A DNA stretch of 64,000 nt from Psychrobacillus psychrotolerans (GCF_900115805.1 NZ_FOXU01000001.1:372001-436000), one strand, 5' to 3'. Positions 24,891 to 34,021 are shown, counted from the stretch's first letter. The notes: a model not told the origin generated them from the letters alone. Translations and numbers: made by a program.

Positions 24891-25873
24891 GTATCAAAGT
24901 GCTACACCAGGGATTGCTGACTACTATTCAGGATTTAGGGAGGTACGGCTTTCAAAAGTTCGGTGTTATCGTAGGTGGAGCAATGGATTCCTATTCCTTA
25001 AGGCTTGGTAATCTCTTAGTTGGTAATATTGAAAATGAGGCTGCTCTAGAAATCACACTGTATGGAACTAAGCTTCAATTTGAGGAAGAAACACTAATTG
25101 CTATAACTGGTGCTAATTTCTTACCTACTATTAATGATAGGCCTGCACCGCTATGGAGCCCGATTATTGTTAGGAAAAACTCGGTGTTAAAATTTCATAC
25201 AGCCATAGATGGAAGTAGAGCATATATAGCGATTGCAGGAGGAATTGACATTCCTGCGGTGATGGGTAGTAAAAGCACATATCTTCGTGCCAATATTGGC
25301 GGATTTAAAGGGAGGGCCTTACAAAAAGGGGATGTGCTTCCTCTAACTTCTTCAAAAATCTTCAATAGCAAGCCGTCAAAAATTAGGCAGAAAAACAAGG
25401 GCAATTGGAGCATAAATTATAATGAGTTGATAAATTTGGGCAAGCATCAAATAATTCGAGTAATACAGGGGACAGAATTTGATAGGTTTGATAAAGAAAG
25501 TCAACATAAACTTTTGACGGAAGTTTTCACTTTATCGTTACAGTCTGATCGAATGGGATATCGGCTAGAGGGATCATCACTTTCTCTTTCTGAAAACTTT
25601 GAACTGTTATCGGAAGGAGTTACATTTGGTACTATTCAGATCCCCCCTAGTGGACAGCCAATCATTCTTATGGCCGATAGACAGACAACAGGTGGTTATC
25701 CAAAAATAGGACAGGTAATTTCTGCAGATTTGCCTACGCTTGCTCAACTTCCACCCAAAGCTACTATCCAGTTTAAATTAGTAACATTGGAAGAAGCAGA
25801 GCAGGCATTCATTCAAAATGAACAAAAGATACACCTTATCAAAAAAGCGATTAACTTTAAACTATATCCATAA
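24887..25873 (+). CDS. pxpC: 5-oxoprolinase subunit C
   Basis: PxpC (formerly KipA) pairs with PxpB in the 5-oxoprolinase complex and resembles the biotin-dependent carboxyltransferase / urea amidolyase half. The 328-residue protein shows GLLTTIQDLGRYGFQKFGVIVGGAMD at the start, LEITLYGTKLQF and ITGANF. DRMGYRLEG and IPPSGQPIILMADRQTTGGYPKIGQVI follow near residues 225-280. It starts in the pxpB stop (ATGA) and ends at a shared terminator with kipR. Confidence 0.95.
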   Translation: MSIKVLHQGLLTTIQDLGRYGFQKFGVIVGGAMDSYSLRLGNLLVGNIENEAALEITLYGTKLQFEEETLIAITGANFLPTINDRPAPLWSPIIVRKNSVLKFHTAIDGSRAYIAIAGGIDIPAVMGSKSTYLRANIGGFKGRALQKGDVLPLTSSKIFNSKPSKIRQKNKGNWSINYNELINLGKHQIIRVIQGTEFDRFDKESQHKLLTEVFTLSLQSDRMGYRLEGSSLSLSENFELLSEGVTFGTIQIPPSGQPIILMADRQTTGGYPKIGQVISADLPTLAQLPPKATIQFKLVTLEEAEQAFIQNEQKIHLIKKAINFKLYP

Positions 25874-25879
25874 ATTCAA

Positions 25880-25912
25880 AAACCCCCTCATTTTTTATTG
25901 AGGGGGTTTAGT
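25880..25912. terminator. Terminator between pxpC and kipR
   Basis: AAACCCCCTCA and TGAGGGGGTTT form an 11-bp stem around an 8-base T-rich loop. The kipR stop codon (25895-25897) lies in the loop, so the hairpin overlaps kipR and serves both converging genes. Confidence 0.85.
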
Positions 25913-26653
25913 GTAGCCTAGCTTATATGAAATCTCGTCAGCAGCCTTCATTACTTTTTGGGCATAAAATTCAATATTCTCATCTTGGTAATTAGCTTCG
26001 ATACCTGCAATACTAAGCCCTCCAACTACTTCCCCTTTAAAGTCCAAAATGGGTGCTGCAATTGCAGAAGTATAATCCTCTAGTTCAGAATGGCTTATTG
26101 TATATCCATTTACCCTTGCATCACTTATAGATCTTAATAACTCTTCTTTAGTAGTTATTGTTCCAGTTGCAATTCTTTCAAACTCTGTCTTATTTAGATA
26201 GGTCTCGATTTCTTGGTCAGGTAAAAAAGAAAGAATAGCCCTTGCACATGCCCCTGCGTAAAGAGGGCTTCTTCTCCCGACAGCAGTATACAATCGAACT
26301 TTTTGATAGACATCCACTTTTTCAATATAAATTGTTTCATCGCCTTGGCGAACGATTAGATTTATAGCTTCTTTTAGTTCTTTATGTAATTCTTGCATAA
26401 TATCAAAAGCAATTTGCCTCAAATTTAGCCGGGAAGCTACAAGGTTTCCATACGTTAGAAACAATAAACCCAATCGGTATTTTGAATCTTTTCCTTTTTC
26501 TACGAAACCCATTTCTTCTAAAGTCAGAAGCATTCTGTAAACAGAAGTTTTCGGTATTTGAGATAGATCAATTATCTCTTGAAAAGTGAGTTCTGGGTTT
26601 TCGAGAAACAAGTTTAAGATATCCATTGAACGAACTACAGTCTTATTTTTCAT
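25895..26653 (-). CDS. kipR: IclR-family regulator of the 5-oxoproline cluster
   Basis: The 252-residue protein has an N-terminal winged helix (RSMDILNLFLENPELTFQEIIDLSQIPKTSVYRMLLTLEEMGFV, residues 8-52). The C-terminal IclR effector domain follows (AINLIVRQGDETIYIEKVD; RRSPLYAGACARAILSFL; GGLSIAGIEANYQDENI). In B. subtilis KipR represses the ycsF-kipIA operon, and here two operator-like elements lie in the divergent pxpA/pxpB spacer. ATG 26653 follows GAAGGTGAT. The DMT exporter gene sits 23 bases upstream in the same direction and may be co-transcribed. Confidence 0.9.
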   Translation of the reverse strand: MKNKTVVRSMDILNLFLENPELTFQEIIDLSQIPKTSVYRMLLTLEEMGFVEKGKDSKYRLGLLFLTYGNLVASRLNLRQIAFDIMQELHKELKEAINLIVRQGDETIYIEKVDVYQKVRLYTAVGRRSPLYAGACARAILSFLPDQEIETYLNKTEFERIATGTITTKEELLRSISDARVNGYTISHSELEDYTSAIAAPILDFKGEVVGGLSIAGIEANYQDENIEFYAQKVMKAADEISYKLGYTKPPQ

Positions 26654-26676
26654 TTTATCACCTTCTATTAAAATTA

Positions 26677-27576
26677 TTAGCGTTTATTACTATAGTCTAT
26701 CAGTTTCTTTTTACTTCTATAGTTTACAAGGAAGATACTAATGCCAACCATAACTAACCCGATAATGAGTAAATATGTAATTGGTTCCTCAAGGAATACC
26801 GCTCCTAATATGACGGCAATAATTGGTACCATAAAAGTGGAGGAACCTACCTTACTAGCTTCACCTTCTCTAATAAGTTTGTAATATACTATTTGTGCCA
26901 GAGGTATACCTAATACGGAACCATATGTTAAGGCACTGATATATTTACTATTCCAAACGATATCTGAGAAGTCCTCGAAAAAGCTCCCGAATCCTATCAA
27001 TACAAAACCGCCTATTATACATTGCATGGAAACCATCCAGTATGGATTCACTCTATTGCTCACTTTTTTGACGTATATAACACCTAAAGCCCAAAAGAAA
27101 GCAGTTAATAACCCTAAAATTACACCAATAACTGATACATGGAAAGTCAAACCATCCAAGCTCACAATAACAATACCTATAAAGCCAATTACTAACCCCA
27201 AAATCTTTCCAGGAGTCATAAATTCACCGAGCCAAATCCATGCAAAAAGCCCTAATAATACAGGTTGAAAATATACAAGAATGGAAAATAATCCACCCGG
27301 TAAATAATTTAACCCGACTGTTTGAATTCCAAAAAATAAAGTTGTATTTAATAAGGCAGAAGTGCAATACAGACGCCAATTCTCACGCCAATTTAATTTA
27401 TCCCTAATTTTAAATAATATTACTGCTAATAGTAATCCACCCATTGTTGCTCTCATTCCTGCAAATATGACGGGAGGAGTATATGGTAATGCAAGTTTAT
27501 ATATAGGCCAACTTGCTCCCCAAACAAAAATTAAAAACAAGAGTAGCATTGTGGACTTTGTGAAAATTTTTTTCAA
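26677..27576 (-). CDS. EamA/DMT-superfamily transporter
   Basis: The protein has ten hydrophobic helices arranged as two EamA repeats, with MLLLFLIFVWGASWPIYKLAL at the start and the second repeat near LLTAFFWALGVIYVKKVSN. Members export amino acids or other metabolites, but the substrate is not evident. The start appears to be TTG 27576, because AAGGGAAG is upstream; the first ATG in frame is codon 10 (MLLLF). It precedes kipR by 23 bases, so it may be controlled with the oxoproline genes or may simply be the first gene of the kipR transcript. Confidence 0.85.
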   Translation of the reverse strand: MKKIFTKSTMLLLFLIFVWGASWPIYKLALPYTPPVIFAGMRATMGGLLLAVILFKIRDKLNWRENWRLYCTSALLNTTLFFGIQTVGLNYLPGGLFSILVYFQPVLLGLFAWIWLGEFMTPGKILGLVIGFIGIVIVSLDGLTFHVSVIGVILGLLTAFFWALGVIYVKKVSNRVNPYWMVSMQCIIGGFVLIGFGSFFEDFSDIVWNSKYISALTYGSVLGIPLAQIVYYKLIREGEASKVGSSTFMVPIIAVILGAVFLEEPITYLLIIGLVMVGISIFLVNYRSKKKLIDYSNKR

Positions 27577-27811
27577 CCCTATTACTTCCCTTCAACATCT
27601 CACCGAATCTATAAAACCACTCTAAACACTATACACCCTTTCACTCCTAGCATCTATTTAAATTTCCTTCTACTAAGCGAAAAAATTCGTTATATTCAAG
27701 ATTTTCGATTCTCCATTTTCGTCCTGCAGTCGACCTTATATCATTTTAGAAGAATGGAATTGATAATTACGTATTATTCGTTCACCATTAAAACGAATTG
27801 TTCTCTAATAG

Positions 27812-27842
27812 TAAAAAGACGCCCATAGAGAGCGTCTTTAGA
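27812..27842. terminator. Terminator of the gntP unit
   Basis: TAAAAAGACGC and GCGTCTTTA form a stem of about 9 bp with a 9-base loop. It lies just past the gntP stop on the minus strand. No gene is seen in the 235 bases to its left except the DMT start region. Confidence 0.8.
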
Positions 27843-27850
27843 AAAAATTA

Positions 27851-29224
27851 TTAAACAAATATATCTGCAACCAGAATAGCTATTAGTGATGCACCCCAAG
27901 CTAATGTAGTTGGTACTGACCATACCATAATCTGTTCTTTCGTATTTGTGATACCAAGTGACCGGTTAACAACCCAAAACATTGTATCACTAAAATATGA
28001 GAATACCATTGCGCCAAGTGCTGCGGCTTGTGCTGCGAGCACCATATTTACACCATCTATATTAACTAGAATTGGTGCTGAAATAGATGCAGCTGTTATC
28101 ATTGCAACAGTCCCACTACCTTGGATCAACCTTATAAGGGAGGCAACTATGAACGGTATTAATACAGCAGGTAATGGTAAGGAAGCTACGAGATTTCCAA
28201 TATAGTCACCTGCACCACTTTCACGTAATACATAGCCGAATGCTCCACCTGCACCAGTGATTAATAGAATAACCCCGGCAGCGTTCATACCTTCTTCCAT
28301 CCTGGCAAGTGTATCTTCACGACTCCAACGTCCTGCTAATGCATAAATCGCTGCAATTACAGCTAACCCTACCGCAATAATTGGTTGGCCTAAGAAAATA
28401 AGATAATCATAAATTCCACCCGTAATTTCTAATGCTGTCAACGTTGTATTCAGGAAGATTAATACAATCGGTAAGACAATCGGTAATATAGAACGGAACA
28501 AGGAAGGTAGCTCTTTATTACGTTCATCTGAGAGTTGAACAAATTCATCATATGTCATTTCATCCTCAGGACGAACCCAGTCCGTGCCGTCTTCATTTGG
28601 CAATTGATATATTCTCTTACCTAACCACTTACCATAGAAAACTCCAACTAACATAATAGGAATTGCAAAAATCAATCCATAAATAATCATTTGACCAATG
28701 TCTACTCCGAAAATTCCTGCAACCCCTAGTGGTCCTGGAGTTGGTGGAACCGCATGATGCGTTGCTACCGCACCAATTGCCAACGGAATTCCAATTGCAA
28801 CAACTGATTTACCAGTTTTTCTTGCAACAGATTTTATTAATGGCGTTAAAATGATAAACGTAGAATCTACAAATATAGGAATCGCAACTATGTATCCTGC
28901 AAGGGCCATGGCCCATTCTTCTTTTTTCTTTCCTATAAACTTGATAAGTGCATATGCTAAACGTTCTGCAGCACCGGAAACTTCCAATAATCTACCCATC
29001 ATAACTCCAAACCCAATTACGATACCAATGGACCCTAACGTACTACCGAAACCACCAATTATGGCATCGGCTACTTTAGGTGGTGACATTCCTCCGATGA
29101 TTCCTGTTATTGCTGCTGCGATTATTAATGCTAAAAACACATGAATTTTCGTTTTTACTACTAGATAAACTAATAAAATTACCCCAATGATAAGACCTAA
29201 AATTACTTGTGACTCAGATGACAT
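27851..29224 (-). CDS. GntP-family permease (sugar acid:proton symporter)
   Basis: The 457-residue membrane protein has about twelve to fourteen hydrophobic stretches. It also has family blocks such as GIIGGMSPPKVADAIIGGFGSTLGSIGIVIGFGVMMGRLLEVSGAAERLA, GIPLAIGAVATHHAVPPTPGPLGVAGIF and, near the end, FSYFSDTMFWVVNRSLGIT. GntP transporters import gluconate and other sugar acids. Its neighbours encode a four-carbon acid sugar kinase and a PdxA2-like dehydrogenase, so D-threonate or D-erythronate is the likely cargo. It is the last gene of the cluster, behind a hairpin that separates it from pdxA2. Confidence 0.88.
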   Translation of the reverse strand: MSSESQVILGLIIGVILLVYLVVKTKIHVFLALIIAAAITGIIGGMSPPKVADAIIGGFGSTLGSIGIVIGFGVMMGRLLEVSGAAERLAYALIKFIGKKKEEWAMALAGYIVAIPIFVDSTFIILTPLIKSVARKTGKSVVAIGIPLAIGAVATHHAVPPTPGPLGVAGIFGVDIGQMIIYGLIFAIPIMLVGVFYGKWLGKRIYQLPNEDGTDWVRPEDEMTYDEFVQLSDERNKELPSLFRSILPIVLPIVLIFLNTTLTALEITGGIYDYLIFLGQPIIAVGLAVIAAIYALAGRWSREDTLARMEEGMNAAGVILLITGAGGAFGYVLRESGAGDYIGNLVASLPLPAVLIPFIVASLIRLIQGSGTVAMITAASISAPILVNIDGVNMVLAAQAAALGAMVFSYFSDTMFWVVNRSLGITNTKEQIMVWSVPTTLAWGASLIAILVADIFV

Positions 29225-29251
29225 CCCATGAAACCCCTTTCAATCCTCTGT

Positions 29252-29282
29252 TTTTAAAAAAGGAAAGTATAATACTTTCCTT
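29252..29282 (-). terminator. Internal terminator between pdxA2 and gntP
   Basis: Read on the minus strand, AAGGAAAGTAT and ATACTTTCCTT form an 11-bp stem with a 1-base centre, followed by TTTTTTAAAAA. It may reduce readthrough into gntP or stabilise the upstream mRNA. Confidence 0.6.
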
Positions 29283-29295
29283 CTATACTAATTAC

Positions 29296-30309
29296 TTATA
29301 ATGATTCACGAGTAAATTTCGGTGCATATTCAGCAGCAAGTTTAATACATTCGTACATGCTTACCTCAGATGCAATGTTTTTCCACGCTATATCAAATGC
29401 AGTACCATGATCAACAGACGTACGTAGGAAAGGCAGACCATTTGTAATAGATATTGTACGGTGGAAATCCGTCATTTTCGCCGCGATATGACCTTGATCA
29501 TGATATAGAGAAAGAACAGCGTCATACTTACCATTTAGTGCTTGGAAGAAAACTGAATCTGCCGGTACTGGACCGTAGGCATCAATTCCATCTGCTTTCG
29601 CAAGTTCGACACCTGGTTTAATTTCTTCTACTTCTTCCATACCAAATAGACCGCCCTCCCCTGAATGGGGGTTTAATCCTGCAACTGCAAGCTTACGACT
29701 CTCAACTCCTAGACGTTGTAGAGCTTTATCACATCTATTTAAATAATCACGAACTCTTTCTTTCGTCATTTGCGTAATTGCTTCTGCAACTGACACATGT
29801 CTTGTTAAGAAGAATATACGCATTCCTTTTACTTGGAACATTGTTAGTGGATCTGGAGCACCACCTAAATCCTCAAGCATTTCTGTATGACCGATATAAG
29901 GAACCTTTGCTGCTTTTAATGATTCTTTATTGATCGGAGTAGTTGCAATTGCTTTAACTTCGCCAGCCATTGCAAGTTCCACTGAGCGTTTGATAAATTC
30001 AAATGCTGCTTGTCCATTTTGTGCCGAAACCTCTCCTGGCGCGAAATCTTCCATATTAATATTTGCTAAGTCCATTACATCTATCGTCCCAAACTCATAG
30101 GAACCTTCTGCTGGTGATGAAACGACACGAACTTTTAAATTTACACCAGTTACTTCGATTGCTTTACGAAGTATATTCGCATCCCCTACAACAAGAGGTT
30201 TACACATTGTGTAAAGTTCTTCTTTAGCTAAAGATTTAACTGTAATTTCAGGTCCAATACCTGCCGCATCTCCCATAGGAATTGCAATAATTTCTCGAAC
30301 TGTAGTCAT
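29296..30309 (-). CDS. pdxA2: PdxA2-like 4-phospho-D-threonate 3-dehydrogenase
   Basis: The 337-residue protein is in the PdxA family: [18 protein letters not shown] near residue 10, [12 protein letters not shown] and the metal-binding His residues in [18 protein letters not shown] and [12 protein letters not shown]. PdxA proper acts in vitamin B6 synthesis, but members beside a DUF1537 kinase are catabolic. They oxidise and decarboxylate 4-phospho-D-threonate or -erythronate to dihydroxyacetone phosphate. Here the kinase is immediately upstream (3-base gap) and a GntP permease downstream, which supports the catabolic PdxA2 role. Start ATG 30309 follows GAAGGAAG. Confidence 0.88.
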   Translation of the reverse strand: MTTVREIIAIPMGDAAGIGPEITVKSLAKEELYTMCKPLVVGDANILRKAIEVTGVNLKVRVVSSPAEGSYEFGTIDVMDLANINMEDFAPGEVSAQNGQAAFEFIKRSVELAMAGEVKAIATTPINKESLKAAKVPYIGHTEMLEDLGGAPDPLTMFQVKGMRIFFLTRHVSVAEAITQMTKERVRDYLNRCDKALQRLGVESRKLAVAGLNPHSGEGGLFGMEEVEEIKPGVELAKADGIDAYGPVPADSVFFQALNGKYDAVLSLYHDQGHIAAKMTDFHRTISITNGLPFLRTSVDHGTAFDIAWKNIASEVSMYECIKLAAEYAPKFTRESL

Positions 30310-30312
30310 ATC

Positions 30313-31614
30313 CTAAACACTTCCTTCTTCTTTTTTGTTTGTTAAGAATCTTACACACTTATAAATAGAGTACTTATCCCCTACCATGCCACCTTTAGTA
30401 ATTACAGGAATGCCATCGAAAGCTCCTCCTATAAAATGACCATATGCCGCTAAAGGAAGTACTTCATCCTGCAAACCAATAGCCTGCGCTTCACTGACAG
30501 AGCATAGAGCTGCTGTCACATCGCCACCACTGGAAAACATTCCATCAATTGCATGTTCTGTTTGGTCAATAACACTGTGAGTAACTCTAGCCAAACCTTC
30601 CGTTAAGCGCTTGGCAAGCTTTTCTTCTGTTACTCCTTCTCTAACAGCTATTTCTTTTAAATCTAGTTTCCCTGAACCCGGTGCATACGTAGTGATGATT
30701 AATACTTCTTGATCCTCTAATTTAATGATTGCTTCCTTCATCGCACGCTCTATTTCTTCGTCCCACGTACTAGTAGTAGAAGCTAATGCCTCCGTATTGA
30801 CATAAACAGGGTCAGCATTTTTCTTGTCTATTAGATAATTTAGTTGTCTTCCAGTTAAAGGAGTTATGCTACCAACCGTTACGATGAACTTATTCGTCAA
30901 CACATGCTGATGAGCCATTAAACGACTATAAGATGCGGATAATGGACCTGGATCCACGGGCACAAAAACCACTCCCTCAATTGCAGCCATCGACTCTGCT
31001 ATATGATCAATGTCTTCATTTGTCACAGCATCTACAACAATAATCCGATTTCCAGCTTCTATTTGTTTCATCATTTCCAATTGAATACTATTTTTTCCCT
31101 TTAAAACTCTCCCTAATCCTATGTGGGAAACTGGATACTGACTTTGCTCTATCATTATAGTAGGCACATGAGAGATTGTAATTGGATTCATTGGATCCTT
31201 CGCAACGTCCGTAGATTCAACTGGTACACCATCTATCAATAGATACCCCCCAGATACGATACGTCCTGAATCTGGATAAGATGTAACAACTACTGCCACA
31301 CTATTTTTTCCTATTGCATCTAATAATGTGTCTGTTTCTACTCCAAGGTTTCCACGTACCGTACTATCAATGCGCTTACAAAAAATACTTGCCCCCCATG
31401 TCGAAAGCTGTTCGTACGCATTCAACACTCTATTTTGTGCAATACTTGGTGCACAATATCTACTATCTGTGTCAACACTAATGGAAGTAAAACCACCCGT
31501 TTTTGGCACCTCTCCCCCAAAAACTGCAGTAGCACTATTGAACCCATTTTTAGAAAGGAGAACTCCAGTTGCATTAGCACCGGTTAAATCATCTGCAATA
31601 ATTCCAACTTTCAT
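30313..31614 (-). CDS. dtnK: Four-carbon acid sugar kinase (DUF1537 family)
   Basis: Kinases of this family phosphorylate D-threonate, D-erythronate or 3-oxo-tetronate. The 433-residue protein begins MKVGIIADDLTGANATGVLL, and has SVDTDSRYC, FCKRIDSTVRGNLGVE and a C-terminal ATP-binding half with FSSGGDVTAALC and LPLAAYGHFIGGAFDGIPVITKGGMVGD. The last block, with GGxxxTKGGxVG, is a hallmark of the family. It overlaps the regulator by 4 bases (ATGA) and is followed by pdxA2 after 3 bases. The exact isomer used cannot be read from sequence; the symbol is by pathway analogy. Confidence 0.88.
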   Translation of the reverse strand: MKVGIIADDLTGANATGVLLSKNGFNSATAVFGGEVPKTGGFTSISVDTDSRYCAPSIAQNRVLNAYEQLSTWGASIFCKRIDSTVRGNLGVETDTLLDAIGKNSVAVVVTSYPDSGRIVSGGYLLIDGVPVESTDVAKDPMNPITISHVPTIMIEQSQYPVSHIGLGRVLKGKNSIQLEMMKQIEAGNRIIVVDAVTNEDIDHIAESMAAIEGVVFVPVDPGPLSASYSRLMAHQHVLTNKFIVTVGSITPLTGRQLNYLIDKKNADPVYVNTEALASTTSTWDEEIERAMKEAIIKLEDQEVLIITTYAPGSGKLDLKEIAVREGVTEEKLAKRLTEGLARVTHSVIDQTEHAIDGMFSSGGDVTAALCSVSEAQAIGLQDEVLPLAAYGHFIGGAFDGIPVITKGGMVGDKYSIYKCVRFLTNKKEEGSV

Positions 31615-32375
31615 TTTTTCACGCCCTTAATAAAGGTAGTCATTTCACTGTAGATTTCTTCTACTTCTTCTGGAAGTGTTTGATCTGTTATGATAGCTGT
31701 CACGCAATCGATATCCGCTATTTTAGCAAACGCTTTCTTTCCGAACTTTTGAGCATCCACTACTAGATAAACTGATTCGCTACTATTAATCATTTCTCTC
31801 TTTATAGAAGCTTTTTCAAAAGTAGCAGATGTAATGCCTAGTGTTGAATGAACTGCATGGGCACCTAAAAACAAAATATCTACATGGATTTCTTTTAACA
31901 TATTTTCTGCATATGTTCCGAAAACTGCCCCTACACCATTTTGAATTTTTCCACCTAACATAATGACTTCCACTTTGCTATCCATCAATTCTGCAGCTAT
32001 TTTAATGTCATTTGTTACAATCGTTAAATTTATTTTCTGTTTTAAACGTTTGGCAATTTCAAAATTAGTAGTACCAGAATCGAGAAAAATTTTCATACCA
32101 TCTTTTACAAGTCCTATAGCGATTTCAGCAATTTCTACTTTTTGTGGATGAGCTTCAGAAATTTTTTGAATATAGCTCTGTTCGGCAATAATAGCCTCGG
32201 GTATTGCGGCTCCACCGTGAGTTCTTATCAATTTCTTCTGTTTTTCTAGTTCATCTAGATCACGACGAATGGTCATCGCAGATACATCTAGTAAATTTAC
32301 TAAATCCAAAATTTCTACTTTTCCATTTATGGCAAGCTCTTCAATGATGCGTTTCTTTCTTAATATCGGAGTCAT
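31611..32375 (-). CDS. DeoR-family repressor of the four-carbon acid sugar cluster
   Basis: The 254-residue protein has an N-terminal DeoR helix-turn-helix (RIIEELAINGKVEILDLVNLLDVSAMTIRRDLDELEKQKKLIRTHGGA, residues 9-56). The C-terminal sugar-phosphate sensing domain follows (KIFLDSGTTNFEIAKRL; TIVTNDIKIA; VIMLGGKIQNG; LGAHAVHSTLGITSATFEKA). It is the first gene of the unit, coupled to dtnK by a 4-base overlap. Two palindromes containing GAACAT/ATGTTC upstream are likely its operators. Confidence 0.92.
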   Translation of the reverse strand: MTPILRKKRIIEELAINGKVEILDLVNLLDVSAMTIRRDLDELEKQKKLIRTHGGAAIPEAIIAEQSYIQKISEAHPQKVEIAEIAIGLVKDGMKIFLDSGTTNFEIAKRLKQKINLTIVTNDIKIAAELMDSKVEVIMLGGKIQNGVGAVFGTYAENMLKEIHVDILFLGAHAVHSTLGITSATFEKASIKREMINSSESVYLVVDAQKFGKKAFAKIADIDCVTAIITDQTLPEEVEEIYSEMTTFIKGVKK

Positions 32376-32407
32376 ACAATTCTCCTTTTCATAAAAACGT
32401 TTACTAT

Positions 32408-32422
32408 GAACATATTATGTTC
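32408..32422. promoter_or_regulatory. Likely DeoR-type operator, proximal copy
   Basis: GAACATATTATGTTC is a perfect palindrome with 6-bp arms and a 3-base centre. It lies 33 bases upstream of the DeoR-family gene. Confidence 0.6.
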
Positions 32423-32465
32423 GATTCTACCAATAAAGTCAATATATTTTGTTTAATTTAAACTT

Positions 32466-32488
32466 TTAATGTTAATAACGAACATTAA
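32466..32488. promoter_or_regulatory. Likely DeoR-type operator, distal copy
   Basis: TTAATGTT and AACATTAA are perfect 8-bp inverted arms separated by AATAACG. It contains the same AACAT element as the proximal palindrome, about 60 bases away, suggesting cooperative or looped binding. It also lies about 105 bases upstream of ilvA on the other strand. Confidence 0.55.
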
Positions 32489-32594
32489 ACCATTTATAAA
32501 ACAATTTAGAATTAACAATATTAACTAGCATTTTAGCGATGTAGTGTGATAAACTATATTAATCTTTTAAATGAAATTGGAGGTATACCGCCTT

Positions 32595-33857
32595 ATGCAA
32601 TTAACAGATACGAAATCAATACAAGTGGAGAATGTCCTAATTGCACATCAGTTTTTAAAAGATGTCGTCTATCATACTCCCTTACAAAAAAACGAGTATT
32701 TATCAGAAAAGTATGGAGCTACTATTTATTTCAAACGAGAGGATTTACAACATGTCCGCTCTTTTAAATTACGTGGGGCTTACTATAAGATTAAAACAAT
32801 TGAGGCAGAAGCAAGGGAAAAAGGAGTAGTTTGTGCAAGTGCTGGTAACCACGCACAAGGTGTCGCTTACGCATGTGCACAACTCGGTATCATCGCAAAG
32901 ATTTTCATGCCTTTAACCACGCCCTCACAAAAAATTGATCAAGTGAGAATGTTTGGACGTGAATTTGTGGAAATCATTCTAGCCGGTGATACATTTGATG
33001 ATTCCGCAGAAAGTGCAACGGCTTATGCAGATACGGAGGATAGAATTTTCATCCACCCATTCGATGATCCGGATATCATTGCGGGGCAAGCAACTGTTGC
33101 TGTAGAAATAATGAATGATATTGATGTTCCTATAGATTATTTGTTTGGTAGCATTGGTGGTGGAGGCTTAATATCTGGACTATCTACTTATATAAAGAAT
33201 GTCTCTCCTTTCACCAAAGTAATTGGGGTTGAACCTGAGGGAGCTGCAAGTATGCAGGCTGCTTTCCAAAACGGAGGTCCAATTAAGCTAGATTTAATAG
33301 ATAAATTTGTAGATGGAGCTGCAGTAAAATGTGTTGGAAATCTCTCTTATGAACTAAGCAAAAAGTACGTGGATGATATTGTTCTTGTACCGGAAGGAAA
33401 AGTTTGTACGACGATATTAGATTTATACAACAAGCATGCAATTATCGCTGAACCTGCTGGTGCTCTATCCGTAGCAGCATTGGACTTTTATAGGGAAGAA
33501 ATCAAAGGGAAAACTGTAGTTTGCGTCATAAGTGGGGGTAATAATGATATTGGGCGTATGCAAGAGATTAAAGAAAAATCATTAATCTATGAAGAGTTAC
33601 TATATTATTTCATCGTCAAATTCCCTCAAAGAGCAGGAGCATTACGTCAATTCCTGGATACGGTTCTTGGACCAAATGATGATATTACCACTTTTGAATA
33701 TACTAAAAAAAATAACAAAGAAAGTGGACCTGCACTTGTGGGCATCGAATTGAAAAACAAAGAAGACTATTCTGGTATTCTTTATCGTATGAATGAGAAT
33801 GGGTTTTCCTACAAAGAAGTAAATAAAGATAGCACTCTATTTGAATTACTTATATGA
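32595..33857 (+). CDS. ilvA: Threonine ammonia-lyase (biosynthetic threonine deaminase)
   Basis: IlvA converts threonine to 2-oxobutanoate, the first step of isoleucine synthesis, using PLP. The PLP lysine is Lys58 in HVRSFKLRGAYYKI, and the phosphate loop is FGSIGGGGLISGL near residue 184. SAGNHAQGVAYA near 80 and CVISGGNNDIGRM near 313 are conserved. The C-terminal part (about 325-420) is an ACT-like regulatory domain, with the short form usual in Bacillus. ATG 32595 (MQLTDTK) follows GGAGG by 12 bases; an upstream in-frame ATG at 32571 precedes that site. I saw no T-box or attenuator in the leader. Confidence 0.95.
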   Translation: MQLTDTKSIQVENVLIAHQFLKDVVYHTPLQKNEYLSEKYGATIYFKREDLQHVRSFKLRGAYYKIKTIEAEAREKGVVCASAGNHAQGVAYACAQLGIIAKIFMPLTTPSQKIDQVRMFGREFVEIILAGDTFDDSAESATAYADTEDRIFIHPFDDPDIIAGQATVAVEIMNDIDVPIDYLFGSIGGGGLISGLSTYIKNVSPFTKVIGVEPEGAASMQAAFQNGGPIKLDLIDKFVDGAAVKCVGNLSYELSKKYVDDIVLVPEGKVCTTILDLYNKHAIIAEPAGALSVAALDFYREEIKGKTVVCVISGGNNDIGRMQEIKEKSLIYEELLYYFIVKFPQRAGALRQFLDTVLGPNDDITTFEYTKKNNKESGPALVGIELKNKEDYSGILYRMNENGFSYKEVNKDSTLFELLI

Positions 33858-33867
33858 TAAAAACCTG

Positions 33868-33908
33868 TGTAACATCAACGTTTATAGCGTTTGATGTTAC
33901 ATTTTTTA
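33868..33908 (+). terminator. ilvA terminator
   Basis: TGTAACATCAA (33868-33878) and TTGATGTTACA (33891-33901) form an 11-bp stem followed by TTTTTTAA. Confidence 0.92.
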
Positions 33909-33990
33909 ATATACTAATATAAAGTTTTTAAAAATCTTCACACCTCTATTCTAGCAATATTTTAATCTGTTTGATATAATGATTCTTGTA

Positions 33991-34005
33991 TTATAAATAT
34001 TCTAA
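33991..34005. promoter_or_regulatory. PerR box upstream of katA
   Basis: TTATAAATATTCTAA matches the Bacillus Per box TTATAATNATTATAA at all but two positions. It lies 16 bases before the catalase start codon and just downstream of a TATAAT-like -10 (33975-33980), in a place where PerR would block transcription. Confidence 0.7.
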
Positions 34006-34021
34006 TCTAGGGGGAAATTGA

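Noticed and set aside
23146-25873. KipI/KipA as mainly sporulation-kinase inhibitors
   Set aside because: Co-location with pxpA and the YcsI/YcsG genes fits the 5-oxoprolinase role, so the Pxp names are used and the Kip role is only noted.
32489-32594. T-box or attenuator leader before ilvA
   Set aside because: The leader is only about 100 bases, and no T-box signature or terminator hairpin is visible before the start codon.
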